Part shown: piece after piece, positions 1-9,574 of the stretch
Numbering within the stretch: the stretch's first letter is position 1
Layout of the letters: every line of letters begins with the position of its first letter
From: a virus
Length of the DNA stretch: 42,575 nucleotides
IMG/VR virus record: IMGVR_UViG_3300044715_001472
Span: 1 to 42,575 of that record
Reading direction: 5' to 3' (one strand)
Program-made: the position numbers and the translations under genes
The notes under the pieces: generated by a model
Databases searched by the model: none
The model's input: the letters and a program-made list of their open reading frames with translations, nothing else
Told to the model about the DNA's origin: nothing

Positions 1-2
1 CT

Positions 3-884
3 GAAGGCGTATATCCTAGAAAATATGTAGATAGAGCTTTCGTTGAACCAGGGTGGAATTATATTCCAGAGATACAGTCTGCAAGGAGCTTCTACTCGGT
101 TGGAGTGGATTGGGACAAGTATGGTGCCGGAACCAATATAGTCGTCTTAGAAGCGTGCTCAGAGGCCTATGAGGACGAAAGATTTAGAGGTAAGGTCAGA
201 GTAGTGTACAGAGAAGAGATTGCTAAGTCTGAATACACCTTAACCAACGCCGTTAATAGAATCGTAGAACTAAATCATTCTTTTAGCCCAAAGTTTATAT
301 ATGTTGACAGAGGATATGGTGAAGTTCAAGTAGAACTGCTTCACAAGTATGGGATGGAAAATCCTCAATCTAATCTTAGGGAAAAAGTAAAAGGAGTTGC
401 GTTTAGTGAATCTATAGAAATTAGGGATCCTTACACTAAGCTTCCTACCAAAAAAGAAATCAAACCTTACATGGTCGATAACCTTAGGCAATATCTTGAA
501 AGAGAACAAATTCTATTCTCCTCTTTTGATGAAGAACTTTATACCCAGTTAATATCTTATGTGGTAGTTAGAACTACTCAGTCTGGAAGACCAGTCTTTG
601 AGGCAGGTGGTTCAGCGGTAGATCATGCACACGATGCTTTGATGCTAGCCCTTCTCGCAATAACTCAAAACTTTGGTGAATTTAGCAAGATTAAATCAGC
701 AACAAATACAACTACATTTTCTAATACATTTTTTATGCCAAAGCAAAAGAATGAGGAAGACAGTGATAGTGAAAAAGAATCTGGATACGGAAAGCATTTC
801 TTGGACACAAATAGAACACAGGGATTAAAAGCTGGAAGATCTAGAAAAAGTGGATCTAGACAAAATACCAGGAAGATGTTCTAA
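3..884 (+). CDS. Terminase large subunit, nuclease domain (5' truncated by window edge)
   Basis: The frame is open from the left edge, so this is the C-terminal part of a longer gene; the GTG at 105 is internal. It is the RNase H-like nuclease domain of a phage terminase large subunit, which cuts concatemeric DNA during packaging. The acidic metal-binding residues are visible in order: SVGVDWDKYGAGTN (first Asp strand), KFIYVDRGYGE (second Asp) and VDHAHDALMLAL (third Asp in the conserved helix). The tail after about residue 225 of the visible part is basic and Ser/Arg/Lys-rich. The N-terminal ATPase domain must lie to the left. The next gene starts 8 bases after the stop, suggesting co-transcription with structural genes. 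Family assignment is firm; the subtype is not determined. Confidence 0.9.
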   Translation, partial: EGVYPRKYVDRAFVEPGWNYIPEIQSARSFYSVGVDWDKYGAGTNIVVLEACSEAYEDERFRGKVRVVYREEIAKSEYTLTNAVNRIVELNHSFSPKFIYVDRGYGEVQVELLHKYGMENPQSNLREKVKGVAFSESIEIRDPYTKLPTKKEIKPYMVDNLRQYLEREQILFSSFDEELYTQLISYVVVRTTQSGRPVFEAGGSAVDHAHDALMLALLAITQNFGEFSKIKSATNTTTFSNTFFMPKQKNEEDSDSEKESGYGKHFLDTNRTQGLKAGRSRKSGSRQNTRKMF

Positions 885-892
885 GGGTAATT

Positions 893-2482
893 ATGGCTAT
901 TGAAAACCTTAACCAAATTCAAGCAGTTGAATCAGATATATTTGGCGACTACCAGCTTAATGGAGTATCGCCTTACGCAGATTTAAACAAAGACGCAGGT
1001 AAAAATAAGTTTCAACTTAAATCAGACGTTACAACTTACGCAGCTGGTACGGATCAGTATTACAGTGTTCCACTAAAAGCGGTAAAGGATCAGGCAAAGA
1101 ATACTTGTGATGATTTACTTTTTTTTGTAGATGAATTAGAAAAATTATTAAATGAGATTAGCTTAGACCCAAATGCTACTCCAGCTATAAGTGAATATCA
1201 CAGGTATGTATGGAGTGAAATATCTAAAATAAACGATCAATCTTTAGGAGAGGGTACTCTTCCTAATTTTATCTCACATGCAGAATATCTATATGCAGAA
1301 AAACATGGTTGTAGAGGATGTAGAAAGTTTACAAAAGAATATGATCAACTCATATCTTCAACTACTTTTGGTCATATATATTCTTTTAGAAAAATAGCAA
1401 AAGCACTTATCAATGAAGCTGAGTGCATTAAGAAATCACTAATGACAGATTTTGGAGATGACTATGAAGACGAATCACAGCAACAAGTCGCAACGTACTA
1501 CCTCTACTGGCTCAAAATGGCGACCCATTATCAGAGGAGGTTTGAAGACGCGATCCCAGCCTCTCCCGTCCTTCTCCCAGAATCCGAAGTGGATAAAGTC
1601 ACTAAAAGACAAGCCGGTCAATTTCAAGCATTTTTTTCGATCAGAGTAAATTCAGAAACAGTATCAATTAATAATCAAATAGAGTCTTTGAACAAGGACC
1701 TAGGTCAAGACTGTAGTGTTTTTTATGAAAAGTTTTTAGGACCATCTATAAAGTTTAAAACAAAAGTTGGAGGAGATTTAGCTTTAGATTTTAGAACGAC
1801 TAACATGCTCTCTCAAATGCCTCGACTTGCAGAAGAAGCGATAACTGCTGTCTTAACTATAGAAGGAAACTTTAAGTCTGTTTTGACAGATCTTCTTGAA
1901 AGAAGAAATATAATGATCAAAAAAATAGATTCATTATATCAATCAATAATGCAAAGAAGAAAATATGTTCTTTACATTTCTCAATTAGCATCTAAAGCTA
2001 TATCTAAAAATAGAATAGTTACTTCTGAATCTAATGAAGAGTATATATCAGCAGCTTATTACGCAGTTGCCGATAGAAGTTCTATAACAGAATCATTAAA
2101 GTCTAGTCACTCTTCATTGGATGATTTAGGCGAGGATAATCACCCTCAGTATTTACTCAAAACAGGTGGGGTTATATCAGGCGATGTCTCGGTAGAACCT
2201 AACGTTACTATTGATGGAGTAGATTTAAGTACTCATAGTCATACGGGATATGACGGTTCTACTAAAATTAGATCTATAGACATAGATTACAATTCAGTAA
2301 GAGACGATTATAAAAACAGTGATCTTCTAAAAGTTAAAGACATTTTAGATATTAAGATAGAATCCTTCATACCTGATATACTAATTGGTGGAGTTCCAGT
2401 AGCAGATGTTGTAGTAAGCATTAATGTTCCTGATGAGTTAAAAGATAAGTATGAATTTGAGATTAGATACATAGAGATTTGA
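893..2482 (+). CDS. Virion-type protein with C-terminal tail-fibre-like motif
   Basis: A 529-residue protein of no family I recognise over most of its length. The first 400 residues are largely helical and polar, with a CRGC dicysteine motif near residue 143. Near residue 415 there is a stretch typical of phage fibre or neck-appendage proteins (LDDLGEDNHPQYLLKTGG, then a THSHTGYDG segment), followed by a short beta-rich C-terminus. It lies between the terminase and another virion-type gene whose ATG is 1 base after this stop, so a virion role is likely by position. Bases about 1480-1620 use GC-rich third positions (GTC, CTC, GCG, AGG) unlike the flanks. Start ATG 893 follows a weak purine-rich site. 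Confidence 0.65.
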   Translation: MAIENLNQIQAVESDIFGDYQLNGVSPYADLNKDAGKNKFQLKSDVTTYAAGTDQYYSVPLKAVKDQAKNTCDDLLFFVDELEKLLNEISLDPNATPAISEYHRYVWSEISKINDQSLGEGTLPNFISHAEYLYAEKHGCRGCRKFTKEYDQLISSTTFGHIYSFRKIAKALINEAECIKKSLMTDFGDDYEDESQQQVATYYLYWLKMATHYQRRFEDAIPASPVLLPESEVDKVTKRQAGQFQAFFSIRVNSETVSINNQIESLNKDLGQDCSVFYEKFLGPSIKFKTKVGGDLALDFRTTNMLSQMPRLAEEAITAVLTIEGNFKSVLTDLLERRNIMIKKIDSLYQSIMQRRKYVLYISQLASKAISKNRIVTSESNEEYISAAYYAVADRSSITESLKSSHSSLDDLGEDNHPQYLLKTGGVISGDVSVEPNVTIDGVDLSTHSHTGYDGSTKIRSIDIDYNSVRDDYKNSDLLKVKDILDIKIESFIPDILIGGVPVADVVVSINVPDELKDKYEFEIRYIEI

Positions 2483-2483
2483 T

Positions 2484-3489
2484 ATGACTTGGTTTAGCTA
2501 TTTAAAGAATGATAGTAATATTTCAGCGTCTCCATATACGCTTAATTTGTCGAATCCGCCATTAAGAAAACGGATTATCTTTTTCTGACATCAAAGAAAC
2601 AATTCATGCAAACGATTGGTTATTCGTTGATTTGTTAGATAACGAAATTAATTACCTATATGATGCTAATCTAGTCAAGACAGAACAAGATCATTCTTAC
2701 GTAATGGTTTATGAAGACCCAATAGATTCAACAGATGCTACTCCAGTATCAACTACAATTCTGGATAATTTAATTTATTTTAAATCTGCAAAAGAACATT
2801 CTATTGGTCCCGGAAATGCCGTTAATTATAATCTTTATTATGGTAGAGATTATATAAAATATATAAAGCCAACTTCTTACTATAACTACGATATAGATGA
2901 AACTGTTTATAAGTATATTCAATATGATCAATCTACTATCAATTATTATTTATCGGGAAATAATTCTCAAGACAATGCGCCATTAAGCGCAACTCCTAGT
3001 GACGTTAATCTATATCAAAGTAAAGTTGATAAAGACTCTAAAGAAAATTATACATTAACATTTTTTAATGATGGAGTTGATTGGATAGATAACAAATCAA
3101 CAAAAGCAGAAGTAAAAGTTGTAGGTAATTTTAGTGGACCTAAATTTAAATTAATAGGAAATGTTGGTCCAGATCATGGAATTTTTAAATATAGAATATC
3201 TACAAAAATTATTTCTGATCAACAGATAGAACAGGTCGTAGTAGACTGGACAAATGTAGACTGCTACTTATCCTCTGGTCTTTTGGAGACTGAGCTTATT
3301 AATATAATAGATTTAGGCTATGAGGAATATATTATAGAAATAGAAACTTTATATGATAAAAACGTATTATCATCTGGAAATAATATTTTAATTAAAGAAA
3401 TACAATTTTTAAAAAATTATAATATATCTCTAGGTGAAGAATCTATAAATCCTGATTTATCATTTATATCTATAGGCGGAGTAAAATAA
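2484..3489 (+). CDS. Putative virion protein made by +1 frameshift at CGGA
   Basis: The gene is split into two frames. Frame one starts at ATG 2484 (MTWFSYLKNDSN...) and meets CGG at codon 30, then a TGA stop at 2586. Skipping C2571 and reading GGA continues into a frame open to the TAA at 3487-3489, giving about 334 residues. The second frame has no ATG near its beginning (the first candidate is TTG 2632), yet it reads as protein right from the junction (GLSFSDIKETIHANDWL). I recognise no domain; the product is acidic, Tyr/Asn-rich and beta-like, as in neck or fibre proteins. It starts 1 base after the upstream stop and its stop overlaps the next ATG (TAATG), so it is tightly coupled within the structural operon. 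Confidence 0.75.
2571..2574 (+). other. +1 frameshift site CGGA (site 1)
   Basis: Zero frame reads TTA AGA AAA CGG ATT ATC TTT TTC TGA. Dropping one base at CGGA gives AAA-GGA-TTA-TCT and opens the long frame. CGG is codon 30 of the ATG 2484 frame and the zero-frame stop lies four codons beyond it. The preceding AAAA run means a one-base sequencing insertion could mimic this site, so taken alone it is the weakest of the four. The same tetranucleotide at three other gene breaks supports a real site. Confidence 0.72.
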
Positions 3490-6308
3490 TGGCTATTGTA
3501 AAAAAGACACTTCAAAATTTAAAACCAGGAAAACAATATTTATTAACAGTTAGGGCAAAAGACGCTGACTTAAATAATACTTTAGACCCTTCTGCTGCTA
3601 TAAGATTCACTGTTCCAACAGACCAGGTTGAACCTACGTCACTTGGAAATCTTCAAATATCCGTAGGTTATAAAACAGCAATGGTTAGCTTTAACCCAGC
3701 TGATGATCTTAACCTAAAAAACTATGAATATAAAGTATACAAAGAATCTCAAGTAGAACAAATTGGATTACATTACGAGCCTATATCAGAAGATGATTAT
3801 GAGATTCAAGGTTTTTCTAGCTCAAACGTATTTACTGTAAACCTAGAAGAAACTTCCTATATAGAGCAAGGTACTTTTGTAGAAAATGTTACAGATAGTA
3901 CAATTACAACTAACTTTGAACAAATAAAAGCATACTACTTTGTTAAGGTTAGATCAATCACTACCTCTGGAGTAGCATCAAGTTGGACTCCTCTTCAAAA
4001 ATCTGGACAAATTCCCTTTATACCATCAGCTCATATACAAGAGCTCAGCGCTTCAAGAATCACATCAGGTTATATAGGTTCTGCTCAAATAATTTTAACT
4101 GGATCAGACTCCGTTATAAAATCTGCTTCATATAAACCAGAAGTAGGAAACTTAAGAGCAACTTTGTCGACAACTGGTACTGAAGCAAATAAAAAACTAG
4201 TAACCTTAACTCAAGGGACAACAAACGGCTTATATCCAGGAATGTTTTTCTTTATTCCTGGAGTAAACCTAGCAACACCTAACGTTCTTGGTCCTGGTAG
4301 ATTTGGATCAAACTCTCAAATAAGTTCAATTGTAGATGAAACTAATTTTACAGCAACTGTTAATCATTCTGTAGCTGGTTTAGTTGAATTTACTTGCTAC
4401 GCAAAAGGATGGAATATCACTGGTGATGGCCGTGTCAACTTTGGTGGAATTCAGGGAATCACATTTGACGGAAGTCAAGTTCGTATTGGTTCAGACGCAA
4501 TTATCGACCCTGGTGCTTCATTGCCAGAGGCTAATATCTTTTCAGTAACTTCTGGAGCACAGTCTTTAGTAATCGGAAATAGATCTGGAGTTATTGGATT
4601 AAAGATTTCTGACACTGCTAGTGGTAACGTTAATAATAACTACTGGTATGTAAACGGTTCATTTAAGGTCGGCAATGCAACAAAGAATATATCCTACGAT
4701 GCAACTACTGATGCTTTTAATATTTCTGGAGAAGTAACAATAGGCGGAACAAGTGCTACAACAGTCGCTAGTAACGCAGCATTAGGTGCAGAAAATCCAG
4801 CTACTAGAATAAACTCTAATTCAACCATAATTAAGGGTGGACTAATTAGAACTGGAACAATAGAGTCTACTGGCTTTAGTTGGCCTAATACTTCCTCTAC
4901 CTACTCTTCAGTCGGCACAAGAATAGATCTTGATAATGGACAAATAGTTTCTAAAAATTTCAGAATAGATGGATCTGGGAATGCTAGCTTCAGTGGATAT
5001 ATAAATGCAACAAGCGGAAATCTTACTGGAAAACTAACTGTAGGAAATGTTCAAGTTGGAAATAACTTAACAGACGCTAACGGAAGTGCAAGCGATTTTC
5101 GTGGAATAGTACTGAGTAACATTAAAGGCAGTTGGACCAATACATGGCTTGAAAGAGGTGATGGAACAGTTTACTTTAGGGCAACATCTAATAAATCTTA
5201 TCTTTACATGGATGACACCAATGCAGCTATAAGTTTGGGCAATGGAGCATTTTACGTTGACAATGAAGGTAATCTTACTGCGCAAAAAGGAAATTTTTTA
5301 GGACAATTAGAAGGTGCAACCGGATATGTAAAAGGTGACTTTAGGGTTTTAGAAAGATTAAGAGTTGGAGATGGAGCTGCTGTAGACGGTACTACAGTTT
5401 GTAGAGTTCAAGGAGTTGGAAATACTGCTACTAATAGATATCCATTTGTTGTAGAAAAATTAGATGGAACTAACACTTTTACAGTAAGAGAAGATGGTAG
5501 AGTTGATGTTCTTGTTGGTTCCCTTTATGTTGGCGGGACCATAGTATCGCTGTCAGGACATTCTCACGCTTATCTCCCTTCGTCTGGGGGAACTCTTACG
5601 GGTACGCTCATAGTCTCAGCTACAACTTACGCAAGGGAAATAAACATAACAGCTGGATATGACATTAACGCTACTGGAACAGGCTCTAGCATAAATGGAG
5701 CAACTGTAAGTGGGTCAATTGTAACTGGAACAAATTTCAATCCAGCATACGTAACTTTAGGTAATGGATATGGCGTTAAAAGCGATTGGTCTCCCAATAC
5801 TGATAATACATATGACTTAGGGCAAGATAATACAGCTACTGGTTCAGGATCTGCCGATAAAAGGTGGAAAAGATTATACTCCAATAATACTTCTATATCT
5901 ACATCTGATATCAGGTTGAAAAAGGATATAGAAGATGCAAGTTTGGGTCTTGATTTCATAGAAACACTTAGACCTGTTAGTTATAAATTTATAGTTGGAA
6001 GCAATGAAATAGAAAAAGATCAAAATGGAAACCCCATAATCATTGGAACAGATGAAAAAGGTGGAGAAATTTACAGATTAAAGCCAATACCTGGAGTTAG
6101 AAGGCATTGGGGATTTATTGCCCAAGAAGTAAAAGAAGTAATAGATCAATTTGGAGTTGAAGATTTTGCTGGTTGGTCAATTAGTAATATTAATGATCCA
6201 GATTCTAAGCAGTCTCTTTCTTATGAACAATTTATATCCCCTTTAGTTAAGGCCGTTCAAGAACTTTCTCAAAAAGTAAAAGAGTTGGAATTAAAGATTC
6301 AAAGCTGA
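3489..6308 (+). CDS. Long tail fibre with Fn3-like N-terminus and C-terminal S74 intramolecular chaperone
   Basis: A 939-residue fibre. Residues 1-170 look like two fibronectin-III-like beta domains (LKPGKQYLLTVRAKD; YEYKVYKE). The middle is Gly/Ser/Thr/Asn-rich beta repeat typical of trimeric fibres. Residues about 795-939 form a peptidase S74 (endosialidase-type) chaperone: the TSDIRLKKDIEDASLG motif with the presumptive autocleavage Ser before DIRLK, then LRPVSYKF, HWGFIAQEV and a terminal coiled coil (QELSQKVKELELKIQ). In known S74 proteins this domain drives trimerisation and then cuts itself off. The start overlaps the upstream stop (TAATG). Host-receptor binding is inferred. Confidence 0.88.
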   Translation: MAIVKKTLQNLKPGKQYLLTVRAKDADLNNTLDPSAAIRFTVPTDQVEPTSLGNLQISVGYKTAMVSFNPADDLNLKNYEYKVYKESQVEQIGLHYEPISEDDYEIQGFSSSNVFTVNLEETSYIEQGTFVENVTDSTITTNFEQIKAYYFVKVRSITTSGVASSWTPLQKSGQIPFIPSAHIQELSASRITSGYIGSAQIILTGSDSVIKSASYKPEVGNLRATLSTTGTEANKKLVTLTQGTTNGLYPGMFFFIPGVNLATPNVLGPGRFGSNSQISSIVDETNFTATVNHSVAGLVEFTCYAKGWNITGDGRVNFGGIQGITFDGSQVRIGSDAIIDPGASLPEANIFSVTSGAQSLVIGNRSGVIGLKISDTASGNVNNNYWYVNGSFKVGNATKNISYDATTDAFNISGEVTIGGTSATTVASNAALGAENPATRINSNSTIIKGGLIRTGTIESTGFSWPNTSSTYSSVGTRIDLDNGQIVSKNFRIDGSGNASFSGYINATSGNLTGKLTVGNVQVGNNLTDANGSASDFRGIVLSNIKGSWTNTWLERGDGTVYFRATSNKSYLYMDDTNAAISLGNGAFYVDNEGNLTAQKGNFLGQLEGATGYVKGDFRVLERLRVGDGAAVDGTTVCRVQGVGNTATNRYPFVVEKLDGTNTFTVREDGRVDVLVGSLYVGGTIVSLSGHSHAYLPSSGGTLTGTLIVSATTYAREINITAGYDINATGTGSSINGATVSGSIVTGTNFNPAYVTLGNGYGVKSDWSPNTDNTYDLGQDNTATGSGSADKRWKRLYSNNTSISTSDIRLKKDIEDASLGLDFIETLRPVSYKFIVGSNEIEKDQNGNPIIIGTDEKGGEIYRLKPIPGVRRHWGFIAQEVKEVIDQFGVEDFAGWSISNINDPDSKQSLSYEQFISPLVKAVQELSQKVKELELKIQS

Positions 6309-6346
6309 TATACTAAGATGTCAATTCAACTAAGATAGGAACGACA

Positions 6347-6541
6347 ATGCAAGAACCAAATTTAGATGTGAATTTAATTATTCAAACATTTCAAGAAAAG
6401 CTATCACAGCTTACAACAGATTTAGTGGTTAAAGAAGCCACAATCAAACAATTAAATTTAGTCATTCAAGAGCTTCAGACGCATACTCATGACGAAGATT
6501 TTTCAACACCAGTAACTCAGATATCAAAAAAGGATAAGTAA
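6347..6541 (+). CDS. Small coiled-coil protein
   Basis: A 64-residue protein with a predicted coiled coil over about residues 8-45 (heptad-like spacing in FQEKLSQLTTDL and IKQLNLVIQELQ) and a short polar tail. ATG 6347 has an AGGA ribosome site about 7 bases upstream. Its stop overlaps the next start (TAATG at 6541), so the two genes are translationally coupled. I recognise no family; a minor virion or assembly role is a guess from its place between the fibre and portal genes. Confidence 0.6.
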   Translation: MQEPNLDVNLIIQTFQEKLSQLTTDLVVKEATIKQLNLVIQELQTHTHDEDFSTPVTQISKKDK

Positions 6542-6753
6542 TGGCAGCTAAAAAAGAAGAAGTAGCAACAGAAACAGTAGCAGAAGAAGTACAAGCTCCT
6601 AAAGAGTTTAATATTGGAATCAATATTTCCGATAAAAACTTAGCTTACAAGAGCGATTTTAATGAAGCAGAGACTATTTTCTGGCTCGAAGCTGTAAAGA
6701 ATTTGATTATTCAAAAGACATTTGAAGCAGCAGGAATGCAAGACAAGAGCTAA
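6541..6753 (+). CDS. Small hypothetical protein upstream of portal
   Basis: A 70-residue protein: an N-terminal Lys/Glu/Ala-rich disordered segment (about residues 1-20), then a more ordered part containing NIGINISDKNLAYKSDF and a helix (TIFWLEAVKNLIIQKTF). It is coupled to the upstream gene through a TAATG overlap. No family is recognised. A 67-base gap with promoter-like sequence separates it from the portal gene, so it may end its transcription unit. Confidence 0.55.
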   Translation: MAAKKEEVATETVAEEVQAPKEFNIGINISDKNLAYKSDFNEAETIFWLEAVKNLIIQKTFEAAGMQDKS

Positions 6754-6766
6754 ATTCTTTAGCATA

Positions 6767-6795
6767 TATAAATAAAACACTACTATTTAACATAG
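6767..6795 (+). promoter_or_regulatory. Putative promoter upstream of portal (TATAAATA plus ACACTACTAT motif)
   Basis: The intergenic gap holds an exact TATAAATA octamer (6767-6774), identical to the T4 late-promoter consensus, immediately followed by ACACTACTATTTAACATAG (6777-6795). The second element recurs almost unchanged upstream of the connector gene (34543-34562). The position fits a late structural promoter. AT-rich octamers can arise by chance, so the repeated second element carries more weight. Confidence 0.4.
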
Positions 6796-6820
6796 TTTAG
6801 TTTTATATACGGGAAGTATC

Positions 6821-8539
6821 ATGGCCATTAAAGACTACCTTCCATTCCAAAGAGTGGAAAACGAAAACAATTTCGTTGCAAAAACGCTAGAACCAGATGA
6901 GCTAAGATCTCTTAGCACCTCCATGAGAATAGCTTCTATTGCCCTTGGCTTTAGAGGGGTGGCGTTAACTTCTAATACAAGAACTGTATTTGAACCTGCC
7001 CCATATGACTTTGAGAGAATTATTCAGGCCATAGATACTGACTCGTATGTAAAACAAGGTTTCAATAAATATAAAGAGCTTTTCTGGAAAGAGGGCTGGG
7101 ACATAATCTCAGAAAACCATGAAGCTAGATCTTATCTTTATCAAAGAATAGACTTCTTGGAGATAACAATGAAAAGACCTTTCATTGATTTCTTGAGTGA
7201 AATAGTCGATCAACTTATAAAATTTGGTAATGCATTTGTGGTTAAAGCTAGAGCCGATATAGGTGATTATTTTCCTACAACTTTAACTGCAATCAATGGA
7301 GCTCAACCGATAGTTGGTTATTACCTAATACCAACTGAGCAAGTTAAAATTCTTAGAGATAAGCATAACAAGCCAAAAAGATATAAGCAGCAAACAAACC
7401 CTTATACTTTTTCTCCCAATACCTTAGCTCCAGAATGGCCAGCAGATCAAGTAATTCATCTTCATTATGATAGAAAAACCGGAAGAGCTTTTGGAACTCC
7501 GTTTATAACCAATGCACTTGACGATGTTATAGCCCTTCGCCAAATGGAAGAAGATGTGCAGAACCTTGTTCATAGAGAACTATTCCCATTATACAAATAT
7601 ACAATTGGAACTCCAGAGCAACCAGCAGAGCCCGATGAGATCGAAAGAGCTTCGATAGAGCTAGAGAATCTAAACAATGAAGGTGGATTGATTCTTCCTC
7701 ATAGACACGATGTATCTATTATCGGATCTGGAGGAGCAGCATTAGATGCAATACCTTACATGGATCACTTTAAGGAAAGAGTGGCTATTGGACTAGGTGT
7801 TGCACCTCACCACCTTGGTATGACTCTTAATGGTGGAAATAGATCTGTTACAGAGAGATTGGATACAGCTCTCTATGATAAGGTAAAAAATTATCAAAGA
7901 CTATTTTCTGAAATGATTCGACTTAACATATTTAATGAGTTGTTATTTGAGGGTGGATTTGATCCTATCGTTAATCCAATGGAGTCAAATATCTCTGATC
8001 GTTGTTTCTTTAGATTCAAAGAAATAGACGTAGATACTCAGGTTAAAAAAGAAACTCATTTAATTCAAAAATATGTAAATAACATTGCAACATTAGGTGA
8101 GACAAGAGTGGCTCTCGGTTATGAGCATCCAGAGCTAGATCTCTCTCAACTATACTCTGCGATTCAAGGTAAGGTTCAATTGGCCATAGCCACAGGGGCA
8201 ATTAACTCAAGTTCATTTAATCCAGATAATCAAAGCACTAGCGTAATAGATACTTCTCAGCCTGATTTGAGAAAAAATGGCAATACAGAAAAACCTGCCA
8301 ATAAGAACCAAAGCCTTACCCCTGTTGATAAAAAAACAGCTCCCGCAAATAAAGGCGTAGATAACACGATGCGTCCAGCTAACCAGTATGGAAAGAAAAC
8401 TTCTCCAAATATTAAAAGAATGGACAATCAATTCCTAACCACTATTGAAAATCTCCTCGATGAAGAGTATACTACTATACGAGATGATTTCGATCAATTA
8501 GATACAATAGAGGTTATAGAAAATGGTAAGTCAGAATAA
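6821..8539 (+). CDS. Portal protein
   Basis: A 572-residue portal (head-tail connector dodecamer subunit, the DNA entry channel). Features typical of portals: an N-terminal stalk/crown alpha-beta region (DSYVKQGFNKYKELFWKEGW), a wing segment with IPTEQVKILRDKHNKPKRY, VIHLHYDRKTGRAFGTPFI, a long helix (RQMEEDVQNLVHRELFPLYKY), then GVAPHHLG with the NGGNRSVTERLD loop. The last 130 residues are Asn/Lys/Thr-rich and probably disordered. It overlaps the next gene by 17 bases. Its place before the protease and capsid genes matches the usual packaging-head order. The subtype relative to known portal families is not determined. Confidence 0.85.
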   Translation: MAIKDYLPFQRVENENNFVAKTLEPDELRSLSTSMRIASIALGFRGVALTSNTRTVFEPAPYDFERIIQAIDTDSYVKQGFNKYKELFWKEGWDIISENHEARSYLYQRIDFLEITMKRPFIDFLSEIVDQLIKFGNAFVVKARADIGDYFPTTLTAINGAQPIVGYYLIPTEQVKILRDKHNKPKRYKQQTNPYTFSPNTLAPEWPADQVIHLHYDRKTGRAFGTPFITNALDDVIALRQMEEDVQNLVHRELFPLYKYTIGTPEQPAEPDEIERASIELENLNNEGGLILPHRHDVSIIGSGGAALDAIPYMDHFKERVAIGLGVAPHHLGMTLNGGNRSVTERLDTALYDKVKNYQRLFSEMIRLNIFNELLFEGGFDPIVNPMESNISDRCFFRFKEIDVDTQVKKETHLIQKYVNNIATLGETRVALGYEHPELDLSQLYSAIQGKVQLAIATGAINSSSFNPDNQSTSVIDTSQPDLRKNGNTEKPANKNQSLTPVDKKTAPANKGVDNTMRPANQYGKKTSPNIKRMDNQFLTTIENLLDEEYTTIRDDFDQLDTIEVIENGKSE

Positions 8540-8780
8540 CAAAGAAGACAAAGATTTCTTCAAGGCTTTAGAAGAGTTTAGAACAGCTGTTGACAATGGT
8601 CAACTTCGTTTGGCATTGATGCACTTAGTGATAGTGATTGACGAAATAGTCGATGTACTTTCTCAAGAAGAAGAAGACGATTCTCCAGCTCCAGCTACTG
8701 AAGAAGAAAAAGCTCCTGCTCCAAAAGTAGAAAAAAAAGTAGCTTCAGCAGCCTTTGAAAAAGAAAAAGTATCTGAATAA
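8523..8780 (+). CDS. Small acidic-tailed hypothetical protein after portal
   Basis: An 85-residue protein overlapping the portal gene end by 17 bases in another frame. Residues 1-50 look helical (FFKALEEFRTAVDNGQLRLA; LMHLVIVIDEIVDVLSQEEE). The rest is a low-complexity Ala/Pro/Glu/Lys tail. I recognise no family. The portal-to-protease position suggests a head assembly or accessory role, but this rests on position only. Confidence 0.55.
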   Translation: MVSQNNKEDKDFFKALEEFRTAVDNGQLRLALMHLVIVIDEIVDVLSQEEEDDSPAPATEEEKAPAPKVEKKVASAAFEKEKVSE

Positions 8781-8792
8781 TATTTCAATAAG

Positions 8793-9566
8793 ATGAAGCT
8801 ATTAATAGGTTGTCCGATATATAAAAGAGAATGGATTTTTCCATATTGGATTTCCTGTATTGAAAGTCAAGGAATTGATTTATCTAATATAGGATTTATT
8901 TTTGAGGCATCTCCGGATGACGAACAAACAACCCAAATGCTGGAGAGATACAAAAAGCACGTTAAGTCTGTTGCTTTATTCGATATAAGTGTGAGAGAAG
9001 ATATTCCTCATTTTTATCACGAAGAAGGGACTAGACAATGGAGCATCTCTAAGTATGAAAATATGGTTTCACTTAGAAACTCTCTGCTTACAAAAGTAAG
9101 AGATATCAAACCTGATTATTATTATAGTTTAGATTCGGATATACTATTAACCAATAGCAACACAATTAAGCTTTTAACTAGCCATATTCAATCAGGCGCA
9201 GACGCTGTTAGCACGGGAATGTTTATGACCCCTACAACAACAATGTATCCAGGTGTAATGAACTGGCATGAAGAAGAACAAGATCTAGAAAAAGCCTATA
9301 GAAAAGAACAATATCCTTTAGGTACTTATTTTAAATCTGACATAATCATGGCAGCAAAGATGATGTCACCCAACGTTTACAACAATGTAGACTACAAACT
9401 TCATCCTCAAGGGGAAGATTTAGGATGGTGTGCAAACGCTAAAAAATTAGGGTATAATTTATATTGTGCAAGTTATATATACACTCCGCACATTATGAAT
9501 AAAATGATGCTTCAAGATTTCTCAAACAATGGAGATCCTAGAGGCAGTGTAACTTATAGTAATTAG
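8793..9566 (+). CDS. GT-A fold glycosyltransferase-like protein
   Basis: A 257-residue protein with the layout of a GT-A glycosyltransferase of the Anp1/GT2-like type. The N-terminal strand MKLLIGCPIYKREWIFPYW starts the nucleotide-binding fold. The metal-binding DxD is visible as YSLDSDILL (Asp114-Ser-Asp116). A late acidic motif, HPQGEDLGWCANAKKLGY, matches the GED motif before the last helices of such enzymes. Substrate is unknown. Being in the head-gene cluster it could glycosylate a virion protein, which is inference. No signal peptide or membrane segment is seen. It starts 12 bases after the upstream stop with only a weak ribosome site. Confidence 0.68.
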   Translation: MKLLIGCPIYKREWIFPYWISCIESQGIDLSNIGFIFEASPDDEQTTQMLERYKKHVKSVALFDISVREDIPHFYHEEGTRQWSISKYENMVSLRNSLLTKVRDIKPDYYYSLDSDILLTNSNTIKLLTSHIQSGADAVSTGMFMTPTTTMYPGVMNWHEEEQDLEKAYRKEQYPLGTYFKSDIIMAAKMMSPNVYNNVDYKLHPQGEDLGWCANAKKLGYNLYCASYIYTPHIMNKMMLQDFSNNGDPRGSVTYSN

Positions 9567-9574
9567 TAGAAAGT

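Noticed and set aside
1452-1649. Alternative plus-strand frame within the gene at 893
   Set aside because: Begins inside the gene without a good ribosome site; the main frame stays open on both sides, so no frameshift is needed.
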